Positions 1-10,351 of a DNA stretch of 64,000 bases are shown here, piece after piece. The number at the start of each line of letters is the position of its first letter. The stretch's first letter is position 1. A model generated the notes under the pieces. That model saw only the letters and a list, made by a program, of their open reading frames with translations. It had not been told where the DNA came from and did not search any database. The DNA is from Linnemannia schmuckeri (taxonomy: Eukaryota > Mortierellomycota > Mortierellomycetes > Mortierellales > Mortierellaceae): contig JANATG010000002.1 in assembly GCA_029449235.1 (NCBI GenBank), forward strand, positions 3,534,001 to 3,598,000, given 5' to 3'. The translations under genes and the position numbers were made by a program.

Positions 1-353
1 TAATTGAAGTTGGTAGGCGGTGATATGACGGACTGTCTTGCCGAATGCTGCTTGATTTTTTTGACAGGTCGAAGATGGTTGTTGAATCATAGGTTCGGCA
101 TGGAAACTACATCTTAGATGAAAGTATTCTCCATCCTTATTTACTCCTCCAACCGGCTTCTCGATTCCTGGACCTGAACCACCGAAAACTCTCTTCTTTC
201 CAAGACCGCTGCTGAATACGCTGGAGCCAGAAGTTGTTATATCCTGTTGGTTGTGGTATGTTGTCCTGACTACAAAAGCCTCTAGCTTCCTCCGTCTACT
301 TGAACTGTCTGCTGAACTTCTCTCATGAGAAGGCACTTGAAAAGAAAACTCAC
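1..353 (-). other. Part of first intron of RPS7
   Basis: This begins at the donor at 353-348 and runs off the left edge. No acceptor leading into an eS7 exon was found. No other feature is seen in it. Confidence 0.6.
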
Positions 354-494
354 CTCCTTGGCGCTGGAGATCTGGAGGGCCTTGAGCTCCTTCTTCAAGT
401 CAGCGACGTTGTTCTCCAAGTCAAAGAGAGCCTGAGCGACAGAGAGCTCGATCTCATCAGCAGGGCCGTTCTTGGCAATCTTGAGGCTGGCCAT
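354..494 (-). CDS. RPS7: 40S ribosomal protein eS7 (Rps7), first coding exon only
   Basis: This exon encodes the first 47 residues of small-subunit ribosomal protein eS7, a component of the cytosolic 40S subunit. The frame opens at an ATG read down from 494. It contains the family core SVAQALFDLENN followed by DLKKELKALQI, matching the N-terminal helix region of eukaryotic eS7. A strong donor (GTGAGT, minus strand) at 353-348 ends the exon after the codons for SSAKE, exactly 141 nt in phase 0. I could not find the next exon, which should encode a V-x-G-G-K-K-A-type strand, in bases 1-347. The first intron therefore continues past the window edge and the gene is truncated here. An early long intron is common in fungal ribosomal protein genes. 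The identification is firm; the rest of the gene is outside the window. Confidence 0.9.
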
Positions 495-1169
495 ATTGTT
501 CTATAGTGTCGACATGAACGTCCCGTTTTGCGTTTTTTTTAGTGGAGAAGATTGATGGAGGTAGGCAAGTTGATGTAGAGGTTCAGATCCGAGTAGAGTT
601 GTCGGGTTTTTTTTGAGTGATGGAGAAGGTAACATCCCGATCCCGAGTTGAATCAGAGGTTCGCCACATTATGAGAAGTCGAAAAAAAAAGTCGTAAAGT
701 CGGTTCCCGATAGAAAATGGTGACATAAGGAGTAGCAAGAGAAAAAAGGATGAGGGGTGTTAGTTTCGTGCTGCATTTTCCTTGACGGATGGATAGGTTT
801 GCAGCAATGGTGCCAACGGTGGTATCAATCGATGGATGATGGACGACGACGGATGTCTATCTATCGATCACACATAGTCGCCACTGTCCGCATTTCAGTT
901 GTCCCTCTGAGCACATACAAAGAAATGAAAGGAGGTTGAAACGAGCGCGAACCACTGGCCACTAAATACAATCTTGCCCTCTCTAATTGGAATTTATCGT
1001 ATTTTCTTTTATTCAAATTCAGGTTTGAGTACATGTCGCACCAATCCCATGCTAAATGATATGTGAACACACATGGAGGAATGGGCCTACTCGACTGTGC
1101 TATGTATGTATATACTAATGATTGTAACATTATTCCTACCCCCGGTACATGGCTACACGCCCTAAGATT
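495..1169. other. Intergenic: RPS7 promoter/leader and 3' side of the FMP52-like gene
   Basis: No gene is recognised. The part next to RPS7 has short T and A runs (531-540, 609-616, 683-690), as expected for a ribosomal-protein leader and promoter read on the minus strand. The part towards 1169 should hold the 3' UTR of the FMP52-like gene. Short open frames here look random. Confidence 0.5.
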
Positions 1170-1970
1170 CTAGAGCTTGGAGGAAGCATTGTACCTGTTG
1201 ACAATGTCGTGAATGTTGGGGTTGCTAAAGTAGGTGACCTTAGTCCTGGACTTGGGGTTGACACCGACGCTCTTGGGCGACACGCCCTGGACATCGACCG
1301 AGTCCGAGGTTCCGACCAACCGCATCGCAAGCGCCACCGAGGCTACACTGATCGTGGCCGACTTTTCCGAAATAAACTCCAGCACAGGGACAAACTTGTC
1401 GACGATCCACTCGGCCGAGCGAGTTCCTGAACTACGGGGCTCGACAGTCTTCAAGAACGCAGGATGGAAGATGCTGACACGCTCAAACCCAATCTCGGCC
1501 AGGGCCTTTTCGGTCTCGCCCTTGGTCTTTGGGTAGAGGAAGAACGAGTTGGCGTTGGCGTTAGTGGAGGAGCAGTAGAGGAAATGGACTTTGGACAGTC
1601 CTGTGACGGGATCCTTGGGGGCCTTCTCGTGGATATGACGAGCCGAGTCAAGGACGTACTGCTGATCAATCTTCTTGAACGCCTCGGCGGATCCGGCCGC
1701 AGCCCGAGTCGTACCTAGGGTACAAAAGACTACCTGAGGCAGGTTCGAACCCTCGTCGGGGAAGGTAGCGGCGATGTTTTCAAAGTCAATGGTCTTTTGT
1801 TCGAGGGCGGAGAGGTTGGTGAAACTGCTGTCGTTCTCGGTTGGGACGGGGCGGCGGCCGAGGGTCAGGACTCTTGTGAAGGCGTTAGAGGAGAGGGCGT
1901 CCTTGACGAGACTCTTTCCGACGGCTCCTGTTCCGCCGAAAATGATGCACGAGTTCAGAGGGATGGACAT
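1170..1970 (-). CDS. FMP52: FMP52/HTATIP2 (TIP30)-like NAD(P)-binding protein
   Basis: An intronless frame of 266 residues encodes an atypical short-chain dehydrogenase/reductase-fold protein of the Fmp52/HTATIP2 group. The N-terminus has a hydrophobic strand followed by the dinucleotide-binding loop GGTGAVGKS (about residues 12-20). A basic segment, LGRRPVP, follows and fits cofactor phosphate contact. About halfway along, a CSST strand and a YPKTKGETE motif supply the usual Tyr-x-x-x-Lys pair. The length is close to the family norm. Yeast Fmp52 is found with mitochondria; the physiological substrate of the family is not settled, so no reaction is assigned. The ATG at 1970 is the first in frame and starts directly before the conserved strand. 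HTATIP2-like oxidoreductase is the only serious alternative name. Confidence 0.85.
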   Translation of the reverse strand: MSIPLNSCIIFGGTGAVGKSLVKDALSSNAFTRVLTLGRRPVPTENDSSFTNLSALEQKTIDFENIAATFPDEGSNLPQVVFCTLGTTRAAAGSAEAFKKIDQQYVLDSARHIHEKAPKDPVTGLSKVHFLYCSSTNANANSFFLYPKTKGETEKALAEIGFERVSIFHPAFLKTVEPRSSGTRSAEWIVDKFVPVLEFISEKSATISVASVALAMRLVGTSDSVDVQGVSPKSVGVNPKSRTKVTYFSNPNIHDIVNRYNASSKL

Positions 1971-2722
1971 TGTTGTGGTTTTTGTGTGCTGCGTGTGAAT
2001 GAGAGAATGAACGAGGAAGAACGAGAGAAAGAGCGAGAGGATGAGAAGAGAGCTTAAAATGCTGTAAGAGAGGAAAGGAGGTGGTAAAGTAAGGGGTTAG
2101 GAGAGGAGCAGAAAAGAGGAAGGTGGAAAGAAGTGTTGAATAAATTAAGAGGAAAAGGCGATATGGTTTTTGTGCATAATGGGGTTAGCTTGGCCGTCAT
2201 GATGTGATCGAAGACGTAAAGGCAACGATATGATTCAACGGCAGGGTGCGATCGCACTCTCGGGTTTGGACTGTACTGTATTTCTCCTTGGTCGCACCAG
2301 ACTGCGTGAGATTGAGCAATTGGAGTTCGGCACCCCTTCTCCCGCCACATACATACATTTATAAAGGCAAGCGCAAAAGGAATGCTGCTGAACGAAGATC
2401 GTTAGTCCTCTTCTTGTCTTTGTTGGTGCTCCCTTCTTCGTTGGGAAGACATAGTAAGATCAAATCACACTTTCACACAGACACAGGCCGCAGGCTAAAT
2501 AAGCCCTGGCTGACTGACTGACCGACCGACCGACTGGCCGACTGAGCGACTAAGACTGGGATCCGTATAGCACAGAGTGTAAATGAACGGTTAATATCAA
2601 TTAAATAAACGTCGATGTCAGGGCATGATGGTCCGGGAGTTCCTTCTTTTTAGTCGTCAATTGCCAGTGCAAGACACTGATGGTGAGGTGTGTGTTAGTA
2701 TGTGTTTGAATATGGGTATGTG

Positions 2723-2732
<10 letters not shown>

Positions 2733-2756
<24 letters not shown>
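2733..2756. repeat. TG dinucleotide microsatellite
   Basis: About twelve TG units, preceded by a short TA run, lie in the intergenic region between the FMP52-like gene and the PWWP gene. Confidence 0.9.
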
Positions 2757-3660
2757 AGAGCGAGTGTGATTAAGTGAGAATGAATTGAATACAAATCGAA
2801 CAAGTGAAGATTGCGGAGACACACAAAAAGAGACAAATTGTGGGAAGTCCCATGAGTTTCATGGCAATGTGCAGGAAGAGATCGTTCGATTAGAGAGGGT
2901 CACATTTTTTTATTAGCCTTCTGTGCAGGCGAAATCAACTTTTTTCTCCCTCTTTGCTTCTTTCTTTCTTATTTTAACACCGTCGCCCTGTCTTCTCATT
3001 TTCCCGTCGCTGGTTCTCTCTCCCATATAGACCATACCCCCCACCACCATACCCCCTTTGCCCTCAATACACTGACCTCCTCCTTAGGTCAACACTACTC
3101 TCAACAGCTACAACCAACCACGTAAGTATCCCTGCCGCTTCCGTCTCGCCGCTTGGCCACCGTCTATACGGAAAAAGGGTCATCCCCTCATTCCTCGTCC
3201 ACCTCCGGACCTCAACTTTCATTCCAGAGAAAACGAGAAAAGAGAACCTGGACTCTGGAAAAGACCAACCCTGACTAGAGGATACTTGGCTTCTTCACAG
3301 TGGCAATGCTGGATTGAACAGACTATGGGGTTCGTGTGTTTGCTCCTCCAGGATCCATTGGACGGCTGTATCGTCTCAATGCGGCATGAAGCTCAGGCCA
3401 ACCTGAGTACTGGGTGCTGGAGAGGACAAACGAGAGAGAGAGTGTGAACCACAGCCCAGCGCACTCAGAAGAGCTTCTCTTTCCGAGACTTTTTAACCTT
3501 GATGGCTCGGACACGCACTGGGCAATGAAGGGGTCCTACCAGTTCCACCCTCCCACAATTCGGCCTCAATTGTTTGCCACATTCAACGCCGTTGTAGTGG
3601 CGGGGATCTTCAACGACAGGCAGGATCAGATCAATGGGTTGTGGGAGAGGACTCAGTCAA

Positions 3661-3777
3661 GAAAACAAGAAAGATGGTGAACAAGGAGACGAGCAAGGTG
3701 ATAGTGAGAGTGAAAAAGAGAGATAGAGGAGAGAGAGGAGAATAGGCAAGGAGAGAGAGAGCGAGAGAGAAAGAGAA

Positions 3778-3810
<33 letters not shown>

Positions 3811-3824
3811 GAGAGAGAGAGAGA
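3661..3824. repeat. Purine (GA/GAAA) tract
   Basis: About 160 bases of almost pure A/G include GAGA and GAAAGA repeats. Such a tract may affect nucleosomes or form H-DNA. No gene overlaps it convincingly. Confidence 0.85.
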
Positions 3825-4511
3825 TGGGGGACCAAGACTCGCCGTACCCATTTTGACCCTTGATATTGCCCCATTAGCACACAAGCACGGAAATGATCCA
3901 CAACATGGTTTAGGCCGCAGGGGCAGGCACAGGGATAAAAAAAAACAAAAAAGAGTAGCAAGCTGTGGGTTTATTGTCGTTGTCCTGCATAGTCATCATT
4001 GCCGTCGCCATGGTCGCCATGATACAAAGAAACAGCTCACGGACAGTGTATTTCCCTAACGCTTTGCTCCACACTTTTTGCTTGATTCTCTTTGTAAACG
4101 GCACATAGGATAATATCACCCCCGAAACGATTCCTTGGACGGGACCATGACCACGCCAGTCTTGTCACTGGACACAACAACACACTAAAACACAATCCCG
4201 CTAAACCAAGGAGCATAACGCAACACAATACAACTACAGGCCAAGCTGCGATCCACCGACACACGCAGTGGCAATACTCCTTTTCAAAAAGAACCTCATC
4301 GATATCACGAACGCAGAACGCATCCGCTACTGCAAAGAAGAGACCAGTATATCCGTTCGCCCTTTTTCAACTGCTTCTTTTTCAATCACCTTATTCCAGC
4401 AGACCAACGGACCATTCGGGACTAGGATCTGCTATCATACCGACAGGCAACCTCAAAAACAACGCCGACTCTTTCTCTTTACTTTTAATCGCCCAATTGA
4501 CCCTTTTCGAT

Positions 4512-7500
4512 ATGACAAGGGCTTCATCAAATCGAAAGCACAGCACAGGGAATGCTGTCGCCAATTCAAGACCAGGCCCTGTCTTCAAGGGCCGAGACGT
4601 TGTCTTTGTTGATCCTCTCGGTGAGTGGTGTTACTTGCAAACGCCTTCCGTCGACTGTGCCTGGACTAAAGTGGGCTAGTTGACTCTGGACGGTTTCTTT
4701 GTGCGTGTGGCGCAACAAGAATGAGAGTTGTCTGCTGAAGACTCAACACTCATTTAAATGTCTTTTTGACCTCTTTTCCTTTGAATGTAGATGACAAGGA
4801 GAGTTACTGGTGGCCAGCCATGGTAATGATCATTTTTGTTTTTTTTTTCTGAGGGGTTTTGTATTTTGCCTTTGGGGTTTTAAGGCCTGGTTATGTGTAG
4901 TGGGGGCGATGGGTTGGGACGCAGGCGTTCTTTAGTTCTTGTGTATTTGTTCACATAACACATAACCATGCGCCTCCTTCTCGCCTCATCCCCGGCTGGC
5001 TTCCGTCGCCCGCATTTCCTTATCAAGCTTATGGTTTTATTCTCGACTTCTTTATATATTGAAAATGGCATGCGCATTCGGTGATGTCTGCTCTTGTCTT
5101 GTGCTGTCCAGTCTGGTCTGGTTTCGTCAGGCTTTGGTCTTGTGCTCTCGCTCACACAGCTCATACTTCTTCATGGGATCGTGGGTAATAATATTATTTG
5201 TATTTGGGTTGTCTGTGTATCTGCTCCCATTATCGCAATAGATCGTACCTGTCCCCGAGATCGACTCGTCCATGGAATGCACAGTTCTTAACCCAGGCGA
5301 GTGTCTCGTCAAGTACTTTGAGGACAACAAATACTCCGTCGTCCCTTTCTCAGACCTCCAGCACTTCAAGCCCACAACCATTCCCTTCCTCGAGTTTGAG
5401 CTTGCTGCTGGCCAAAAGTTCCTCAAGAACGGAGGCGTCGTCAACGCAATGGCCTACCTCGAGTCGGGCAAGGTCAAGCGCCGCTTCTCCTGGAACCGCT
5501 GGGGTTCTGCTCAGGACCAAGACCTGAACCTGGATATGCAGCGAAGCAAAGCCATCAACCTACCCCTGATCTCTGACGAGGAGTACCTTGGATCCCAGCC
5601 GCAGTCTCAGGCGGGGATCGCCTCGCAGTCATCCTCCGCCACCTCATCACCCGCCATTGCGACCAAGGACGACACGGACATTGAATCCGGAAGCAATGAT
5701 CCGCTCATGATCCAAAGTCAATCAGTCTCCGGCCCCGTATCGGGTTCTTCATCTTCTTTGCCATCGATGCCTTTGACTCCTTCATCCTCTGCCTCGTCTT
5801 CCTCGGCGCCAACGACTAACTCGATTAACACAACATCAACAACAGCAGCGGGAAATGCTCTCAAGAACGGCATGCAGCGACCAGTCGCAGGAGGAGGAGT
5901 ATCGTCGCAGCAACAGCAGACATTGACTGGTAATAATACTACTCTGCTCCCTTCTCCCGTTAGTCTGCAAGACCTGGCCACAGCCGAACCAATGGACGAA
6001 ATTGAGTTGGAAACCCGCTCGAGAAAGTCCAAGACTGAAGGGACAGCCACAAAAGACAGTCCCACCACCATTGGCCGATCAAGGTCCCGCCGCGGAAGTC
6101 GGGAAGTCGACCCTAAAACATCGTCGTCATCACCTGCCACCGCCGCCACCCCTTCTGTTTCTGCTTCTGCTGCCACATCGGCCTCTTCTCCCAAGGACAT
6201 TACTTCCAAAACAACAGCAGACAAGAAGGAGAACTCGAAGCGATCCCGCAACGCCAGCGAGCATTCCTCATCGCCCGGTTCTTCTTCCTCGGGTAGCAAC
6301 AGCAACAACAACACAGGAGCAGCACCCTCGACAGAATCAGGAGTAACCTCAGCATCTGGATCAGGCGAGGGCATCAAGAAGCGGAAAACAGGAGGAGAAC
6401 CTACAATCTCGACAGACTCTCAGAGCACGGTGCCAGAATCAGGAGCAGTGTCGGCTCGATCTTCAAGACAAGGATCAGTTGAACTTAGCACGTCACCACG
6501 GTCAACTCGACATTCCTCTCGTCACTCAAAGGCTCCTGAAAACAACCAGCAGGCTGGCCAAGGCGAGCCAAGATCAGAGTCACCCATTGAACCCGCTGTC
6601 TCGACACGGCTACCGACGCATCGTATGACCCGCCAACGATCCATGCCCAAGAGCGCCAACTCTCTCCCACCGCCAGCGCCACCAACAGCAGTACAGACTA
6701 CCCCAAGTGGGGCAAAGCAGACGTCTAATACAACCGATGTCAAGGAGGGTGAAGCACCCAACACTAAGGAGATGACCAAGAGAGAGGAATTTGAGGAGGG
6801 AAAGCCATCGATTGGTGCAGTAACAGCGGAGGAAGAGTCGACAGCGATGGATGTGGACGAACCAGAGCCCAAGTCTACAAGGAACCAAGATCGAGGCCGG
6901 GAAAAGTCGGCGTCGATCCCACTATCCTCTTTGGTCTCGACAACAACATCATCGGCGACTTCGTCGCCAGCATCCATGGGACCAGATGATGGACAAATGC
7001 CGTCATCAGCATCGACAACATCGTCGACATCATCGACTAACGGACGGATCCAGTCTCTAGTTTTAGATCGACAGGAGATGGACCGTGGATTCGCGATTGT
7101 GTTACCAACTCTTGCGATTGGATCAAAGGAACGGGAGGCGTTCTATGAGAACATTATGGATCACATGCAGAAGCTGCGACAGGAGCATCGTCGACTGAAG
7201 GAGGTCCTGAAGAGCTCAGAGTACGTCCCCAAGGGTCGACGTGCGACACGGTCCTCGCCCCAATACCACGCGCACCACCATCACCGTCACCATCACCACC
7301 GCCGCCACTCGCCTGCGGAGGAGAAGCAGAGTCATCGGAACGAGTCCCCAGCACTGTCCAAGAGCAGTTCTGCCAACACGCCCAACTCTAATAGTGGCAA
7401 CGGCAACAGCAGTAGCAGTAGTAACAAGGAAAGTCAGTCTGCACAGTCGTCCAAGGCATCCTCATCCGCATCAACAACAACAACAGCGGTAAAGGCGGAG

Positions 7501-7848
7501 GCAGCAGCGGCCAAGGCAGAGGCGGCGGCAGCAGCAGCAACCCCTGCCTACCAGGGCTCGACACCCTCGTCTGCGATTTTGACGTCTAATATTTCGACAA
7601 CGACCCGTCGATCGGCGGCGACGGCGGCAGCAGCGGCGGTCACGGCCACGGTGTCGCGAGCGAGTCGACAGAGTCACCAAAGCAGCGGATCGAATGGATC
7701 GAATGGCGATAAGGAGTCCAAGAGACGAGGAGGAGCGGCAGCAGGAGCACAAGCATCAGCAGCAGCCGCTGCAACCGCTGCAGCAACGGCAGCGATCACG
7801 GGTGATGGTGGGGCAATCACAACGCGAGCCAAGCGACGCCTTCGCTGA
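4512..7848 (+). CDS. PWWP-domain protein with long low-complexity tail
   Basis: A three-exon model (4512-4620, 4791-4822, 5242-7848) gives an open 915-residue protein. The splice joins recreate a continuous PWWP domain at about residues 23-110: FKGRDVVFVD, then YWWPAMIVP (42-50), then VKYFEDNKYSVVP. PWWP domains bind methylated histone H3 tails and DNA, so this is probably a nuclear chromatin reader. The rest is disordered: Ser/Thr/Pro-rich, with basic KKRK-type stretches, a His tract near nt 7268-7306 and an Ala-rich end. One ordered island lies around nt 7066-7240 (FAIVLPTLAIG followed by a charged helix with MQKLRQEHRRLKEVL) and could be a partner-binding or coiled-coil segment. Exon 2 is only 32 nt and carries the WWP core. 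The second intron is long (419 nt). I cannot assign it to a named complex. Confidence 0.85.
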
Positions 7849-8321
7849 TTTGAGCAAGCCTTTTTTTGCTTCCAGATAGTTGGCCGAACGCAGTTGGGTT
7901 TAGGAAAAAAAAAAAGAGTGTCGAGCGTGCGCGTGTGTGATTTGTTTTTTCTTTTTCATTTTCTTTTTTGTCGTGTTTTTATTATGTAGCATAGTTTTTT
8001 TCATCTCCTTTTTCCTACTTTTTTTCTTTTCTAATACATATCAACAACAATAACCTTTTCATTTTTTCATTTTCGAGATCCGATCTGCCTCCTCTGCCTT
8101 TTTTTCCTTTTCTTTTTTTTTCTCTTTGTTTTCCAAAGGATGGATATGATGTTGTGTGATGGTGTGATTAAAAGGATGAGTGACAAAATTTTATTATTTG
8201 TTTTCAGGTACAGCCATCAGTCGACCAGTCGGTAAAAGGCAATTGGCTTTCTGGTGCGTGTCTCGATCTTTCTCTCTTTCCTCCTCTCCCCGCACTTTCC
8301 TTTTATGGGGTGAGTACAAGA

Positions 8322-8337
8322 TGATTCATGAATCATG
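8322..8337. promoter_or_regulatory. Perfect 16-bp palindrome upstream of SER1
   Basis: ATGATTCATGAATCAT equals its own reverse complement and lies about 305 bp before the SER1 start codon. It contains TGATTCA and TGAATCA, each one base from the bZIP/Gcn4 site TGA(C/G)TCA. A TGACTC half-site also lies at 8391-8396. Binding is inferred only. Confidence 0.35.
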
Positions 8338-8451
8338 ATTCGCTCACCTCGCAATTGCTGCTTATCTTTTTTTTTTTTTTGTCTTTTCTCTGACTCGATA
8401 TTGACTTTTTTTTTTCCATTCTGTTCGTCTTTTTTCTCTTTTCTCTTTTCT

Positions 8452-8452
8452 C

Positions 8453-8481
<29 letters not shown>
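8452..8481. repeat. TTTC microsatellite
   Basis: This is a tetranucleotide run in the SER1 leader region, part of a longer pyrimidine tract (about 8425-8505). Confidence 0.85.
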
Positions 8482-8484
<3 letters not shown>

Positions 8485-8641
8485 TCTCTTTTCCTTCTTT
8501 CTTTCGCTACGCAACACTCACACACGACTCCCACCACTTCCGTCGCGACTCAGGTCAAGCACATTAAGCCGTCAAGCTAACACATACACACACGCCCACA
8601 CGCCCACTCACCAACTCACCAAACCATCAACAGCCAACACT

Positions 8642-9949
8642 ATGGCAGCAGCAACAACACCAGGACACAAATGGAACTTCGGAGCCGGCCCCGCAATGAT
8701 CCCCCGCCCGGTCCTCGAACGCGCCCAGGCCGAGTTCCTCAACTACCAATCCACCGGCCTCTCTCTCATGGAACTCTCCCACCGTTCCCAACCCTACGAA
8801 GACCTCAACAACAAGGCCCAAGCACAACTCCGTCAGCTCTTGAAGGTCCCTGACAACTACAAGATTGTCTTTATGCAAGGAGGTGGACATACCCAGTTTG
8901 CGGCTGTGGTTTATAACCTCATCGCATGGAGGCATCATCAGAATGGTACCAAGGGCGATTGGCGCGAGATTCCAGTCGATTATGTCGTGACGGGATCCTG
9001 GTCTGCCAAGGCAGCGGAGGAGGCCAAGAGACTCGGGGCCAATGTGAGGGTTGTGTGTGATGCCAAGAAGACTCTTGGTGCGTACACCGGTATCCCTGCC
9101 GAGTCGACTTGGGCGACTTCTGACCCCCAGGAGCCTCTCCGTCAAGCTGACGCCGCGGCGGGTCAGAAGCCTGCGTACTTGTACTACTGCGACAACGAAA
9201 CCGTCAACGGCGTCGAGTTCCCTTACGTCCCCTCCCTCCACGACCCCTCGGTTCCCTTGGTCTGCGACATGTCGTCCAACATCCTCTCTCGCCCTGTCGA
9301 CGTCTCGAAATTCGGTATCATCTATGCGGGTGCACAGAAGAACATCGGACCCGCTGGTGTGTCGGTCGTCATTATTCGGGAGGACCTGTTGCAGACCAGC
9401 GAATTGAAGGATGGACTGCAGCCCGTGCCGTTGATGATGGATTACAAGACGATGGTCAAGAATAACTCGCTCTACAATACCCCACCCATGTTTGCGATCT
9501 ACGTCTCGTCCCTTGTCTTTGAATGGCTTCTTGACGCCTCTGCTCAGCGCGTTCAGGATGGGGATGCTTCCATCTACCCTCACAGCACTTTTGTCGGAGT
9601 CGAGGCTGCGCAGGCCAGGAACGAACGCAAGGCCGCAAAGCTCTACAAAGCCCTGGAAGATTCGCGCTTCTGCAGGATTGTCGTTCAAGATAAGGCCGCA
9701 CGTTCAAAGATGAACATCCCCTTCAGGATATCCGCGACCCCCAAGGGTGATTCCAACACAGTCGCTGACAAGAAGAAGGATGAGGAGATGGAGACCGCAT
9801 TTGTGGCTCAGGCTGAGGCAAAGGGTCTGTTGCAGTTGGCGGGCCATCGTTCGGTCGGTGGAATCCGTGCCTCGATCTATAACGCCATGACTGAGGAGGG
9901 CGTTGATGTCTTGATCGCCTACCTCAAAGAGTTCGAGAACCAGTACTAA
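8642..9949 (+). CDS. SER1: Phosphoserine aminotransferase
   Basis: A 435-residue intronless frame encodes the PLP enzyme that transfers an amino group from glutamate to 3-phosphohydroxypyruvate, giving O-phosphoserine. This is the second step of the phosphorylated serine pathway in the cytosol. Family landmarks are visible: the N-terminal FGAGPAMIP, MELSHRS, FMQGGGHTQF (phosphate/cofactor loop), CDNETVNGVEF and GAQKNIGPAG. The last contains the Schiff-base lysine, about Lys233. The C-terminal SVGGIRASIYNA is the usual substrate-binding Arg region. It is somewhat longer than bacterial SerC (about 360) because of small insertions, one being a charged stretch near residues 372-385. The ATG follows a CA-rich leader. 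An AATAAA lies downstream at 10088-10093. The call is firm. Confidence 0.97.
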   Translation: MAAATTPGHKWNFGAGPAMIPRPVLERAQAEFLNYQSTGLSLMELSHRSQPYEDLNNKAQAQLRQLLKVPDNYKIVFMQGGGHTQFAAVVYNLIAWRHHQNGTKGDWREIPVDYVVTGSWSAKAAEEAKRLGANVRVVCDAKKTLGAYTGIPAESTWATSDPQEPLRQADAAAGQKPAYLYYCDNETVNGVEFPYVPSLHDPSVPLVCDMSSNILSRPVDVSKFGIIYAGAQKNIGPAGVSVVIIREDLLQTSELKDGLQPVPLMMDYKTMVKNNSLYNTPPMFAIYVSSLVFEWLLDASAQRVQDGDASIYPHSTFVGVEAAQARNERKAAKLYKALEDSRFCRIVVQDKAARSKMNIPFRISATPKGDSNTVADKKKDEEMETAFVAQAEAKGLLQLAGHRSVGGIRASIYNAMTEEGVDVLIAYLKEFENQY

Positions 9950-10234
9950 ATGATGGGAACAGGAACAGGAGTAGTAGCGGGACAAAGACAAGGACAAGGT
10001 CAACGACGGATTCGGCGTGTCTTGGACCAACGCACATTTTTTTCCCACACTCCCATATCACCCCTTTTTGGATTTATTCACCGGTCAAATAAATGCGCAT
10101 ACATATCATTAACTTGCAAAAACGCACCATCGTGTACAAGAGAAAACAGAAAACTGCTTTATGAGAAAATGATAAGAAAAGACAATGGATAAATAACAAC
10201 TATAAATACAAAAGAAGAGCTCGAAGAAACTCTC

Positions 10235-10316
10235 TTACTGGCGACCAATGCTGGCCTTCTCGTCTTCGTGAGAAGCAGGTCCCTGAACAACAACTCCAAC
10301 CATCTCGTTCTCATCC

Positions 10317-10351
<35 letters not shown>

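Larger units (their letters stand above)
1971..4511. other. Long intergenic/leader region before the PWWP gene
   Basis: No protein gene is recognised in 2.5 kb. It holds a TG repeat (2733-2756) and a purine-rich tract (3661-3824). At about 3060-3121 there is a CT/CA-rich stretch ending in a very strong donor, GTAAGTATC at 3122. That resembles a non-coding first exon, and it could be the leader of the PWWP gene with a long 5' UTR intron ending somewhere before 4512. This is only inferred from the donor and base composition. Confidence 0.4.
7849..8641. other. 3' UTR of PWWP gene and promoter/leader of SER1
   Basis: The stretch is very T-rich, with no gene in it. It contains a perfect 16-bp palindrome at 8322-8337 and a TTTC microsatellite at 8452-8481. 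A CA-rich leader (about 8575-8641) leads into the serine gene. GTGAGT at 8310 and CAG at about 8552 could bound a 5' UTR intron. Confidence 0.5.

Noticed and set aside
1741..1756. tRNA B-box-like GGTTCGAACCC
   Set aside because: It lies inside the FMP52-like coding frame, and no acceptor stem, D-arm or A-box fits around it on either strand.
5718..6377. 219-codon minus-strand frame
   Set aside because: It is the reverse shadow of the Ser/Ala-rich PWWP-protein coding region, low complexity without domain features.
8627..9688. 353-codon minus-strand frame opposite SER1
   Set aside because: It is antisense to a clear phosphoserine aminotransferase. Its length is explained by codon bias of the sense gene.
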